Assembly: GCA_045126815.1 (NCBI GenBank)
Contig: JBGVPD010000009.1
Location: forward strand, 1 to 36,875
Direction: 5' to 3'
Length of the DNA: 36,875 nucleotides
Source of the DNA: RGIG1995 sp045126815
Lineage (GTDB): Bacteria; Bacillota; Clostridia; Oscillospirales; CAG-272
The notes under the pieces were generated by a model that saw only the letters and a list, made by a program, of their open reading frames with translations, was not told where the DNA came from and ran no database searches. Every line of letters starts with the position of its first letter. Positions within the stretch are counted from its first letter, which is position 1. Of this stretch, positions 24,458 through 32,040 are shown in pieces. Made by a program: the position numbers and the translations under genes.

Positions 24458-25465
24458 ATGGCTTGGTATAATGAAAAAGGAAAAGAAAACGACGTTGTCG
24501 TATCGTCTCGAATAAGATTTGCCAGAAATATTGCCGACTATCCCTTTGATTTAAAACTTGACAAAACATCGTGTGAGGAAATAATTGAAAAGGTTACGAA
24601 GGCTTTAGGCGACAGTTTTAACAAGATCGATTTAAAAGAAATGTCTAATATCGAGGTACAGGCTTTGGTTGAAAAACATTTTATCAGCCATAATTTTGCA
24701 AAAAAGAGTTTGCCTCATGTTCTTCTAATGAATGAAAATGACAACGTATCGGCTATGGTATGTGAAGAGGACCACATAAGACTTCAGTGTATCATGCCGG
24801 GATTGGCGCTTGATGAAGCATATAAAAATGCTTGTATTTATGACGATAAACTTGACGATAATCTTAATATAGCGTTTAGCGGAGAGTTGGGTTATCTAAC
24901 GCATTGTCCTACAAATCTTGGACTTGCTATGCGTGCGTCGGTTATGTTGTTTTTACCCGCGTTGACGATGACTCGTTCTATGGAGAGTTTATCTTTGCAG
25001 TTGTCAAAGTTAGGACTTGTTATAAGAGGAATGTACGGGGAAGGGTCCGAACCCGACGGCTGTCTGTACCAAATTTCTAACCGTATAACTATGGGTGTTA
25101 CGGAAGAAGATACAATAAAGAAACTTAACAATATAGTAAATCAAATATGCGAAAAAGAGCGGAGTGCGAGAAATATACTTAAGAGCGATAACTATTCGGC
25201 AATTTCGGACAGAGTAGGCAGAGCTTACGGTATATTAAGATACGCCGGTATTATGAGCTCAAAAGAGTTTATGAAGCTGTTTTCAGACGTAAGACTTGGG
25301 ATTGCGCTCGGCATTATCAATGACTTAGGTTACGAAAAAATGGGAGACATAATGATCAACGTTCTTCCCGCAAATTTGATAATCCGTTCGGGTGGAAACA
25401 ATATAAATGAATATGACAGAGACGTTTTAAGAGCGGATTATTTAAGAAAAGAAATAGCCTTTTAA
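24458..25465 (+). CDS. mcsB: Protein-arginine kinase McsB
   Basis: McsB phosphorylates arginines on CtsR and aggregated proteins, marking them for ClpC-ClpP. The 335-residue phosphagen-kinase-fold protein has VVSSRIRFARNIADYPF, the active-site cysteine loop LTHCPTNLG, MRASVMLFLPAL, and RGMYGEGSEPDGCLYQISNR. Near the C-terminus it keeps RDVLRA, matching the RDxxRA allosteric phospho-arginine pocket. I use ATG 24458, with GGACGGTGA 5 nt upstream; GTG 24449 overlapping the mcsA stop is an alternative adding three residues. It is somewhat shorter than the B. subtilis protein but has all core motifs. Confidence 0.95.
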   Translation: MAWYNEKGKENDVVVSSRIRFARNIADYPFDLKLDKTSCEEIIEKVTKALGDSFNKIDLKEMSNIEVQALVEKHFISHNFAKKSLPHVLLMNENDNVSAMVCEEDHIRLQCIMPGLALDEAYKNACIYDDKLDDNLNIAFSGELGYLTHCPTNLGLAMRASVMLFLPALTMTRSMESLSLQLSKLGLVIRGMYGEGSEPDGCLYQISNRITMGVTEEDTIKKLNNIVNQICEKERSARNILKSDNYSAISDRVGRAYGILRYAGIMSSKEFMKLFSDVRLGIALGIINDLGYEKMGDIMINVLPANLIIRSGGNNINEYDRDVLRADYLRKEIAF

Positions 25466-25498
25466 CAGTTAAATCAGTGAAAGGAAAGGTGGAGTTTT

Positions 25499-27964
25499 AT
25501 GAACAGCAGGTTTACTCAATCAGCACAGAATGCGCTTGATAAGGCGCTTGAATATGCGAGATCATTTGGACATACTTACGTTGGAAGCGAACATATTTTG
25601 TTAGGGCTTATGTCGGAAAGTGACGGTATTGCATCAAAGCTTCTTGAAAAACGTTCGGCATCTCTTGATGATTCCAAAAATATGGTCAAAGAAATATCGG
25701 GACAAGGCAGACCGACAAACGTGGGTGCGGCTGATATGACGCCCAGAACCAAAAAGATTATAGAATCATCGGCATATCAGGCTATGAGGCTTGGTCAAAA
25801 TTATATAGGAACTGAACATTTGCTTTTGGGACTTCTCTCGGAAAGTGACTGTGTTGCCGTTAGAATACTTTCGGCGCAGGGAGTTAATTTAAACGATCTG
25901 GCAAACGACCTCGTTGCTTATATCAAGGGCGTGGGAGACGGCGGATTTGACGATTATCAGCCGTCGGATTCAAAAATGGGGGACAACAAAAAGAATCAGA
26001 ATAAATCTCAGCTTAAAGATGCGCCTACCCTTAAGCAGTATGGAAGAGACCTTACCGCTATGGCGAAAGAGGGAAAGCTTGATCCTATTATAGGCAGAGA
26101 TACAGAAACTCAGAGAGTAATTCAGATACTGTCAAGAAGAACAAAAAACAACCCTTGTCTTATCGGAGAACCCGGAGTTGGTAAAACTGCGGTTGCCGAG
26201 GGATTAGCGCAAAAAATTGTAGAGGGAAACGTTCCCGAAACGTTGAGCGGAAAAATACTCGTTACTCTTGATATATCGGGTATGATAGCAGGTGCAAAAT
26301 ATAGGGGCGAATTTGAAGAGAGATTAAAAAACGTTATGGCGGAAGTAGCCAAAAACCCCAATATTATTTTGTTTGTTGATGAGATACACACGATAATAGG
26401 TGCAGGTGCGGCAGAGGGGGCTGTTGATGCGGCTAATATATTAAAACCCGCTCTTGCAAGGGGAGAAATACAGATTATCGGTGCTACGACTATTGAAGAA
26501 TACAGAAAGCATATCGAAAAGGATTCGGCTTTGGAAAGACGTTTTCAGTCGGTTATGGTAGGAGAACCCACAAAAGAAGAGGCTGTTCTCATTCTTAAAG
26601 GACTTCGTGACAAGTATGAGTCGCACCACAAAGTAAAAATACCCGATGAGGCAATTGAAGAAGCGGTAAAACTATCAACAAGATATATAAACGACAGATA
26701 CCTTCCCGATAAGGCTATCGATTTGATTGACGAAGCGGCATCAAAGATCAGAATAAATAATTTTACGATGCCATCAAACGTAAAAGATATAGAAGAAGAG
26801 CTGAACAGAATATCTTTGGAAAAAGAAGAGGCAATAAAGGCTCAGGACTTTGAAAAGGCGGCAGTCATACGCGACAAAGAAAAGAGTGTAAAAGAAAGGT
26901 ACGAAGAAGAAAAAAATCTTTGGAAAGAAAAAAAGGCTGATGAAAATCTTGCGCTCACAAAAGAGGATATTGCCGATATAGTTACACAATGGACAGGTAT
27001 TCCCGTCAAGAAACTTGCAGAGGAAGAAAGCGAAAAGCTTCTTAATCTTGAAAAGATACTAAAGGGCAGAATTATCGGTCAGGATGATGCTGTAACAGCA
27101 GTAGCAAAGGCGATAAGACGAGGAAGAATGGGACTTAAAGATCCCAAGAGACCTATGGGCAGTTTTCTGTTTTTGGGACCTACGGGTGTAGGTAAAACAG
27201 AGCTCACAAAGGCTCTCGCCGATATATTATTCGGTGACGAAAACGCTATGATAAGAATTGATATGTCCGAATATATGGAAAAACACAGCGTATCAAAGCT
27301 TATAGGTTCTCCCCCCGGATACGTAGGTTACGACGAGGGAGGTCAGCTTACCGAAAAAATAAGGAGAAAGCCTTATTCTGTCGTTTTGTTTGACGAGATA
27401 GAAAAAGCTCACCCCGATGTTTTCAATATGCTTTTGCAGGTGCTTGAAGACGGTATACTTACCGACTCGCAGGGAAGACGCGTTGATTTTAAGAATACGG
27501 TAATAATTATGACGTCAAACGTTGGCGCATCGGCTCTTGAAACAAAGAGGAGTATGGGATTTGCATCTGGTAATGGAGAGAAAGAAAAAGAGGACATAAA
27601 GAGTATCCTTATGTCACACTTAAAAGATAGTTTCCGTCCCGAGTTTATTAACCGTATTGATGAAATAATCATATTTAATAAGCTTAAAGAAGAGGATATC
27701 GAAAGAATATCCAATATAATGCTCAGTGAAGTTGCAAAGCGTATCAACGGACTTGGAATTAACATAACTTTTGATGAAAGTGTTATAAAGCTCGTCTCGA
27801 AAGAAGGTTTTGATCCCTCGTTTGGAGCAAGACCTTTGCGCAGAACGATACAGAGAAAAATAGAAGACAGCTTTTCGTCTTCGATGCTTGAGGGCAAGTT
27901 TAAATTCGGAGATAACGTTTTAGCGAAAGTTTCAGACGGAGAAATAGTATACGAAAAAGTGTAA
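25499..27964 (+). CDS. clpC: ATP-dependent Clp protease ATP-binding subunit ClpC
   Basis: ClpC is the AAA+ unfoldase that feeds ClpP and, with McsB, removes arginine-phosphorylated proteins. The 821-residue chain has two N-terminal Clp_N repeats (1-145), AAA module 1 with Walker A GEPGVGKT (about residue 223), a middle domain with a UVR motif (about 430-465, EEAIKAQDFEKAAVIRDKE), AAA module 2 with GPTGVGKTE (about 560) and the C-terminal D2-small domain (SFGARPLRRTIQR). Length fits ClpC rather than ClpB, and the UVR-type middle domain is the adaptor site. RBS AAGGTGGAG. A strong terminator follows. Confidence 0.96.
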   Translation: MNSRFTQSAQNALDKALEYARSFGHTYVGSEHILLGLMSESDGIASKLLEKRSASLDDSKNMVKEISGQGRPTNVGAADMTPRTKKIIESSAYQAMRLGQNYIGTEHLLLGLLSESDCVAVRILSAQGVNLNDLANDLVAYIKGVGDGGFDDYQPSDSKMGDNKKNQNKSQLKDAPTLKQYGRDLTAMAKEGKLDPIIGRDTETQRVIQILSRRTKNNPCLIGEPGVGKTAVAEGLAQKIVEGNVPETLSGKILVTLDISGMIAGAKYRGEFEERLKNVMAEVAKNPNIILFVDEIHTIIGAGAAEGAVDAANILKPALARGEIQIIGATTIEEYRKHIEKDSALERRFQSVMVGEPTKEEAVLILKGLRDKYESHHKVKIPDEAIEEAVKLSTRYINDRYLPDKAIDLIDEAASKIRINNFTMPSNVKDIEEELNRISLEKEEAIKAQDFEKAAVIRDKEKSVKERYEEEKNLWKEKKADENLALTKEDIADIVTQWTGIPVKKLAEEESEKLLNLEKILKGRIIGQDDAVTAVAKAIRRGRMGLKDPKRPMGSFLFLGPTGVGKTELTKALADILFGDENAMIRIDMSEYMEKHSVSKLIGSPPGYVGYDEGGQLTEKIRRKPYSVVLFDEIEKAHPDVFNMLLQVLEDGILTDSQGRRVDFKNTVIIMTSNVGASALETKRSMGFASGNGEKEKEDIKSILMSHLKDSFRPEFINRIDEIIIFNKLKEEDIERISNIMLSEVAKRINGLGINITFDESVIKLVSKEGFDPSFGARPLRRTIQRKIEDSFSSSMLEGKFKFGDNVLAKVSDGEIVYEKV

Positions 27965-27970
27965 AACAAA

Positions 27971-28000
27971 AACGCGGTGGTTTAATACCACCGCGTTTTT
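27971..28000. terminator. Bidirectional terminator between clpC and the S24 repressor
   Basis: AACGCGGTGGT (27971-27981) pairs perfectly with ACCACCGCGTT (27987-27997), 5-nt loop, with five T at 27996-28000. On the minus strand the hairpin is followed by TTTTTGTTTT, so it can end both clpC and the convergent repressor gene. Confidence 0.92.
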
Positions 28001-28010
28001 AATATTTAAT

Positions 28011-28637
28011 TTAAAATTTAGCGCGAAGCTCGACAACTTTACCAATTACACAAACGGGAAGACCTTCGATCTGTTCGTTTGTAAAAAACATAGGCTCGTA
28101 TTTGGGGTTGGTAGATATAAGCATAATGCCATCGGGGCGTTTTTTGATCTTCTTACAGGTCGCCTCTCCGTCTCCTACCATAACTATTCCTATTTCGCCC
28201 GAATTAATATTGGACTGCTGTCTGACAATAACGATGTCGCCTCTTGACATTTTTGGCTCCATACTGTCACCGTTTATTCTTAAAGCAAAGAAGTCACCCG
28301 TTGAAGCCAAAGCTTCAGGAATTTCTTCCCACGTGTCAGAGTCGGATACGTCGATATATTCCTGAATTGCGGTTATCGGTGTTCCGGCTGCAACGTTACC
28401 CATAACGGGAATCTTAACTGCGCCCTTGTGATTTTTTTCTTCCTTTTCGCCTACTAAATAGCTTGTCGATACACAAAAAATATCCGCTATCTTCTGTAGG
28501 GTAGACATTCTTGGTGTTTTTATATCGTTTTCCCAAGTAGATACTGCTTTGTCCGATAGACCGAGAAGCTTACCGAATTCTGCCTGTGTATATCCCTTTT
28601 TTTCGCGTAAATGCTTTATTCTTTTCCCAATTGTCAT
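28011..28637 (-). CDS. LexA-like self-cleaving repressor: XRE helix-turn-helix plus S24 peptidase
   Basis: The 208-residue protein joins an XRE-type helix-turn-helix (residues 1-62, YTQAEFGKLLGLSDKAVSTWE) to a LexA/UmuD-type S24 domain (about 85-205). The expected elements are present: Ala84-Gly85 in VAAGTP as the self-cleavage bond, Ser125 in NGDSMEP as nucleophile and Lys162 in EATCKK as general base. This layout is that of phage CI-like and HdiR-type repressors, which cleave themselves when RecA filaments form on damaged DNA; true LexA has a winged helix instead. It is divergent from three small genes, and one operator sits in its own promoter spacer, so it is probably autoregulated. It could be a host SOS-like regulator or a domesticated prophage repressor. 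Confidence 0.9.
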   Translation of the reverse strand: MTIGKRIKHLREKKGYTQAEFGKLLGLSDKAVSTWENDIKTPRMSTLQKIADIFCVSTSYLVGEKEEKNHKGAVKIPVMGNVAAGTPITAIQEYIDVSDSDTWEEIPEALASTGDFFALRINGDSMEPKMSRGDIVIVRQQSNINSGEIGIVMVGDGEATCKKIKKRPDGIMLISTNPKYEPMFFTNEQIEGLPVCVIGKVVELRAKF

Positions 28638-28663
28638 AAATTTATATCACTCCCTCTGATACT

Positions 28664-28692
28664 ATTGTATACCAAAAGTAGAAAAAAGTCAA
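28664..28692 (-). promoter_or_regulatory. Promoter of the S24 repressor gene
   Basis: On the minus strand: -35 TTGACT (plus 28687-28692), 17-bp spacer, -10 TACAAT (plus 28664-28669). Operator O1 occupies the spacer. The ATG at 28637 follows a GGGAG site in the complement of 28649-28656. Confidence 0.85.
28670..28682. promoter_or_regulatory. Operator O1 of the S24 repressor
   Basis: TACCAAAAGTAGA, a near-palindrome with arms TAC and GTA around AAAA-type centre. It lies wholly inside the spacer of the repressor's own promoter. It is the first of three copies of one motif in this intergenic region. Confidence 0.7.
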
Positions 28693-28708
28693 GGATTTTT
28701 AAAAAAAT

Positions 28709-28722
28709 TCTACCAAAAGTAT
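28709..28722. promoter_or_regulatory. Operator O2 of the S24 repressor
   Basis: TCTACCAAAAGTAT. Its core TACCAAAAGTA (from 28711) is identical to O1, 41 bp away (about four turns), and 20 bp from O3. It ends on the first base of the -35 of the rightward promoter. Confidence 0.7.
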
Positions 28723-28750
28723 TGACATTCTACTAAAAGTGGAGTATAAT
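28722..28750 (+). promoter_or_regulatory. Consensus promoter of the three-gene small-protein operon
   Basis: -35 TTGACA (28722-28727), 17-bp spacer, -10 TATAAT (28745-28750): a perfect sigma-A promoter, presumably strong when not repressed. Operator O3 lies in its spacer and O2 abuts the -35. Confidence 0.92.
28729..28743. promoter_or_regulatory. Operator O3 of the S24 repressor
   Basis: TCTACTAAAAGTGGA (28729-28743), the third copy of the motif, inside the spacer of the rightward promoter. It differs from O1/O2 at two core positions (T for C, G for A). Confidence 0.65.
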
Positions 28751-28787
28751 ATGCTCGTAAGATGAAAAGGTGGAAGGAGTAAAATAT

Positions 28788-29180
28788 ATGAATAACTATA
28801 TTGATGAGAGATTTATAAGCTACAAGAGACCTAAAATAACTACGAATAAGGTTATGTGTGAAAGAAAGGGAAGTCCACTCACCCGTACTTCACGTAAAGA
28901 AAGCTTTTTGCTTCGTAGTCTCAAAGTAGTTGCGGTAATTTTTTTGCTTCTTTTATCTACTTTAAGTGGAGATAATAAAAGAGGTACAGATAAATCCGAA
29001 GGAAATTCGGAGGGCATAGTAAAAAGTATAGCAATATACGGCGGTATTATCCTTGCCGTATGGGGCGGACTTGTTGTGGTAAGTAATATAATCAACGCAG
29101 CAGTTCTTTTGCCGACGTGGTTTTTGATACTCATTTTTGCACTTACTTTGCTCGGAGCCGCAAAAATTTCTAATAATTAA
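28788..29180 (+). CDS. Small three-helix membrane protein under S24-repressor control, unknown function
   Basis: I do not recognise this 130-residue protein. Its N-terminal 43 residues are basic and polar (RKGSPLTRTSRKESF). Three hydrophobic segments follow: about 44-60, 78-99 and 103-124, with a charged loop (61-77, GDNKRGTDKSEGNSEG) between the first two. ATG 28788 has GGAAGGAG upstream. It is the first gene after a perfect promoter carrying repressor operators and should be strongly induced if the repressor is cleaved. By analogy, LexA-type loci often carry a small membrane-bound division inhibitor (YneA in Bacillus) next to the repressor, but there is no LysM and no sequence likeness to YneA. 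A holin-like role is another guess. Confidence 0.75.
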   Translation: MNNYIDERFISYKRPKITTNKVMCERKGSPLTRTSRKESFLLRSLKVVAVIFLLLLSTLSGDNKRGTDKSEGNSEGIVKSIAIYGGIILAVWGGLVVVSNIINAAVLLPTWFLILIFALTLLGAAKISNN

Positions 29181-29218
29181 CCCTAAAAAATTACAACTAT
29201 AATTATCCTGAACAAAAA

Positions 29219-29243
29219 GCCTTCGAGGATTTTCCTCGAAGGC
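29219..29243 (-). terminator. Perfect hairpin, terminator-like only on the minus strand
   Basis: GCCTTCGAGG (29219-29228) pairs perfectly with CCTCGAAGGC (29234-29243), 5-nt loop. On the plus strand it is followed by ATTTGAAAC, no U-tract. On the minus strand it is followed by TTTTTGTT, a classical terminator. It lies between two plus-strand genes, so it may stop antisense transcription or, in the plus transcript, act as an RNA-stability or processing hairpin. Confidence 0.6.
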
Positions 29244-29273
29244 ATTTGAAACAGTCATGCAAAGGAGCATAAG

Positions 29274-29453
29274 ATGAGACATATTGATGACGGTTACAGT
29301 TATGAATTTTATACATATCAGCAAGATATAATTGATTATTACCGTAAAAAAAGCGATTATGATATGGAAGAAAGCGAAAGAGAATTTCGCTCAATGAAAG
29401 TGAAGTTTTTGGAAGATGAGGGTGATGGCACCTTTTCATTCGGTACTTTTTAA
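29274..29453 (+). CDS. Acidic, tyrosine-rich 59-residue protein, unknown function
   Basis: A short gene with a very good ribosome-binding site: AAAGGAG (29261-29267), 6 nt before ATG 29274. The product begins MRHIDDGYSYEFYTYQQ and ends EDEGDGTFSFGTF. It is rich in Tyr, Asp, Glu and Phe, predicted helical in the middle (about residues 16-46), with no membrane segment or cysteine. I do not recognise the family. It lies between the membrane protein and the four-cysteine protein in the S24-controlled operon. Its coding status rests on the ribosome-binding site, the clean frame and the operon context. Confidence 0.65.
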   Translation: MRHIDDGYSYEFYTYQQDIIDYYRKKSDYDMEESEREFRSMKVKFLEDEGDGTFSFGTF

Positions 29454-29490
29454 TTACACTTTTATTTAAGACAAAAGGAGATATAGTAAT

Positions 29491-29697
29491 ATGGCAAATA
29501 AAACGATAAACGTTGAAGCTATGTGTCCGTTCTTCTATACAGAATCGGCAAAAAGTGTAACCTGCGAGGGCATTGTCGGGGAAAATACCGTTACAAGATT
29601 TTCTTACAGTTCCCAAAAGGTTTCGCACGAAAAAACGTATTGCACGTCGGAGTATTCCGACTGTCCTATTTATAAGGCAAATATGAATAAATACTAA
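29491..29697 (+). CDS. Four-cysteine small protein, probable zinc-binding, phage-type
   Basis: The 68-residue protein has cysteines at 12, 25, 51 and 58 in the pattern MCPFF-x-TCEG-x-YC-x6-CPIY. Short proteins with CPFY/TCEG/CPxY blocks are common in Clostridia genomes and their prophages and are probably zinc-binding; their function is not established as far as I know. RBS AAAGGAG (29475-29481) precedes ATG 29491. It closes the S24-controlled operon, 3 nt before the terminator arm. Confidence 0.75.
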   Translation: MANKTINVEAMCPFFYTESAKSVTCEGIVGENTVTRFSYSSQKVSHEKTYCTSEYSDCPIYKANMNKY

Positions 29698-29700
29698 AAT

Positions 29701-29736
29701 AAAAAAGTCGGTAACATAACGTTACCGACTTTTTTT
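29701..29736. terminator. Bidirectional terminator between two converging operons
   Basis: GTCGGTAAC (29707-29715) pairs with GTTACCGAC (29721-29729), extended by A6/T7 on either side, 5-nt loop. It serves both the plus-strand small-protein operon and the minus-strand operon ending at 29740. Confidence 0.93.
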
Positions 29737-29739
29737 ATG

Positions 29740-30471
29740 TTACATATTTTTAAGCTGTTTTTTGAAAATGCCTATACATTCTTTATACTGTTCAAGCGTC
29801 ATATCGGGCAAATATGGAGTAAATGAAAAATAGCCGTCAAATGAACGTGAAAGCATAATAGATGCAAGTTCTTTAACTTCTGCGCAACCGTGATAGAGCA
29901 TTATGGGTTCATTTACCCTGTAAAGTCCGTCGGTTATGCGAAGGAAGCTTATATAGTTTTTGATTTTGCTTGAATAATAAACGTGGAAAAAAGGATGTTT
30001 TTGCATACAAACAAATTCAAACGGGTTGAAAATAAGGCTTGAGTTCTTAATTTCTTTTGCCAATTCACACATAATTTTTTCGTCATTTATATGTGTCTTT
30101 GAATTGTTTTCAAATAAAAGCGGTATACCGTATGAGTTTGAAAGTTTGCTTACATAGGTCAGATCGTCGTTTTCTTTTGGTGTGATCTTTATTCCTTTAA
30201 CGTTAAGAGTGAGGGCGTATCTGAACAGTAAATTAAGCTTTTCCTTATTATTTACGTCAAGAGAAGTTGAAAGAAGAACAATTTTTTTACCGTAGTCAAT
30301 AAGCAGATCTCGGATATTTTCAAGTTCTTCTCCCGTCATATCGTAAAGGGCAACACCGTTTATCGTATCCTGAATTTCAATGTTATTTATTCCGAGTTCG
30401 GAGGAGACTTTGAGTTTTTCTTCAAAGCTTTTTGCTATCTTGTCTGATATTTCTATACTGAAATTATACAT
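29740..30471 (-). CDS. Sugar-phosphate isomerase/epimerase-like TIM-barrel protein
   Basis: The 243-residue protein looks like the AP-endonuclease-2/xylose-isomerase-like TIM-barrel family, whose members use a divalent metal to isomerise or epimerise sugars and related polyols. Supporting segments are SSELGINNIEIQD near the start, VKGIKITPKENDD, YGIPLLFENN (expected metal-ligand Glu after beta-5), FNPFEFV, and GYFSFTPY at the end. Some metal ligands are not obvious, so the activity is uncertain. Its start lies 1 nt from the AAC(3)-like stop, with GGAGGAG inside that gene's end, so the two are coupled. Last gene of the LysR-linked leftward operon. Confidence 0.65.
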   Translation of the reverse strand: MYNFSIEISDKIAKSFEEKLKVSSELGINNIEIQDTINGVALYDMTGEELENIRDLLIDYGKKIVLLSTSLDVNNKEKLNLLFRYALTLNVKGIKITPKENDDLTYVSKLSNSYGIPLLFENNSKTHINDEKIMCELAKEIKNSSLIFNPFEFVCMQKHPFFHVYYSSKIKNYISFLRITDGLYRVNEPIMLYHGCAEVKELASIMLSRSFDGYFSFTPYLPDMTLEQYKECIGIFKKQLKNM

Positions 30472-30472
30472 A

Positions 30473-31324
30473 TCATTTCTCCTCCACTACACAGATTTCG
30501 CAGTGCTCATCGTGGCACTGTATTTTTTTATAACGGCTGTAATCAATTTTTTCATCTGAATAAAGAAGTCTTGACCAATGGCAAGAGTTGCAGTTTTCGT
30601 TTTCGCAAATAAACAGTAGAGGATCTTTTTCCATCAGTTCTTTGCCTAATTCAAACATGGGTTTAACGTTAATAACTTTGACTAAAGCGTTACCGATCTT
30701 TCCTTCGGTCATAAGTCTCTTCTTTCGTAAGATAGGTGTCATTGAAAGAAAATCGCGGTGTCCCGGAGGGAATTTTTTAAGAGTAAATTTTTTGTTTTTG
30801 TAATCGTCAATATAAGTGGGGGCGGGAATATCGAGAGTCAGCAAATATTTTGCATCGATCGCTTCTTCCATAGAGTGCATCGTAGTGTTTCTGTCCATAT
30901 CAACGCCGAGAAGGATCGCTTTTCCGTTTAATTCAGCAATCTTCAAATAAGGAGTGCCTTCTCCGCAACCCGTTTCGCATTTGTCGTGGTCTTTCGTTAT
31001 ATACTCTGCATTCTTACCGTATGCTGCAACCGAATGGACGGGGTGGAGGGAACGCAATACGTTTTTACGTTTTCTGAAAGTTTCGCTTAAATATCCTACG
31101 GCAGAAGGGGAGGTCTCTGCATTAAAGGGCTCGAACCAACCGGTCAGAGTTGACATAACAAGCGTACCTTCTTCGCCTATCGCCTCAAGAAATGCATCAA
31201 TAACGGCGTCGGCGCCGCCCTCTATTTTGCCTACTGAAGTTAAAGCGCTGTGTAAAAGCAAAGTGTCACCTTTTTTAATTCCCATACATTCAAGGCTGAA
31301 CACTATATCTTCTTTTGTTATCAT
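30473..31324 (-). CDS. AAC(3)-family N-acetyltransferase-like protein with cysteine-rich tail
   Basis: The 283-residue protein belongs to the antibiotic N-acetyltransferase AAC(3) family (acetyl-CoA dependent): GIKKGDTLLLHSALTSVGKIEGGADAVIDAF in pieces, GTLVMSTLTGW, the catalytic-region LHPVHSVAAYGKNA, and LLGVDMDRNTTMHSMEE. Many members are not aminoglycoside enzymes, and the operon gives no sign of resistance. The C-terminus is unusual: two CX4CX2C motifs, C240/C245/C248 and C270/C275/C278, spaced exactly 30 residues and flanked by histidines, which suggests a bound metal or Fe-S centre. RBS AAAGGAG upstream. Central gene of the operon. Confidence 0.8.
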   Translation of the reverse strand: MITKEDIVFSLECMGIKKGDTLLLHSALTSVGKIEGGADAVIDAFLEAIGEEGTLVMSTLTGWFEPFNAETSPSAVGYLSETFRKRKNVLRSLHPVHSVAAYGKNAEYITKDHDKCETGCGEGTPYLKIAELNGKAILLGVDMDRNTTMHSMEEAIDAKYLLTLDIPAPTYIDDYKNKKFTLKKFPPGHRDFLSMTPILRKKRLMTEGKIGNALVKVINVKPMFELGKELMEKDPLLFICENENCNSCHWSRLLYSDEKIDYSRYKKIQCHDEHCEICVVEEK

Positions 31325-31336
31325 TTTGTGTCTCCT

Positions 31337-32017
31337 TTAATTGTTTTCTGTAATAATTGCTCTAGACGGAGCACAGCTTGTTCCGATAACGTTTAAGGGT
31401 AAAACTGTGAGCGAAAGGTTATTTACCCCTACGTTTTCAAGGTTGACAAGCGGAGCAAGCATAAGGATATCGGCTTTGTAAAAAATATCGAAAATACCTT
31501 CGAGTTTTTCAAGATTTTCCCATCTTGGTACATCGGAGCCTAATATGGACGGTTTCTTTGAAACCAGCCATTCCATAGCTTCGTATGAAAAGAAGGGGGA
31601 AGATTCAAGATAGTTTTGTTCTGTCCAGTATTTTCCCCAAGATGCTGAGACGAGTATAGCGTCTCCTTCTCTGATATCAATATCTTTTGAAGCATTTTCC
31701 AGCATTTCTACGGTGATTTTTTCTCTTTTTCCCGTGTTAAAAAGATTTTCATCTAGTTTTATATGTGAGCATCTAACGTTTACAAGTTTGTCTATCGGTA
31801 CGCTATCAAGGTTGTAGCTTTTTTCGGGGCCGTAAAAGTGGGCGGGTGTTTCAAGATACGTACCCGTTTGTGAATGAAGCCCGTCAAAAATCTCACAGTA
31901 TACCTTAGTGTCAACCCAGTCGGGCTGGGGAAGCGGTTTTATTTTATATTTAGGAAAAGGGAACTCATAGTTCCACATATCGTCTCTTATTTGTCCTGTT
32001 ACGTCAATGATTTTAAT
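31337..32017 (-). CDS. Cyclase-family (kynurenine-formamidase-like) protein with altered metal site
   Basis: The product (226 residues from the proposed start) has the cyclase-superfamily fold marks: IDVTGQIRDDMWNYE at the start, the core loop, ILVSASWGKYW, and ILGSDVPRWENLE late. The canonical metal motif HxGTHxDxPxH reads QTGTYLETPAH (50-60): the two first histidines are Gln and Tyr and the Asp is Glu; only the last His is kept. Start choice: the likely transcript begins near 32034, AAGGTGGTGA (complement of 32022-32031) is an excellent ribosome-binding site, and the codon 5 nt after it is ATT (32015-32017). A TTG at 32035 would be in frame but sits at the transcript's first bases. First gene of the LysR-linked operon. 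Confidence 0.7.
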   Translation of the reverse strand: MKIIDVTGQIRDDMWNYEFPFPKYKIKPLPQPDWVDTKVYCEIFDGLHSQTGTYLETPAHFYGPEKSYNLDSVPIDKLVNVRCSHIKLDENLFNTGKREKITVEMLENASKDIDIREGDAILVSASWGKYWTEQNYLESSPFFSYEAMEWLVSKKPSILGSDVPRWENLEKLEGIFDIFYKADILMLAPLVNLENVGVNNLSLTVLPLNVIGTSCAPSRAIITENN

Positions 32018-32040
32018 GACAATCACCACCTTCAACGGTT

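Noticed and set aside
27409..27969. Long minus-strand frame antisense to the end of clpC
   Set aside because: It is serine-rich low-complexity translation opposite the conserved ClpC D2 domain and is not a gene.
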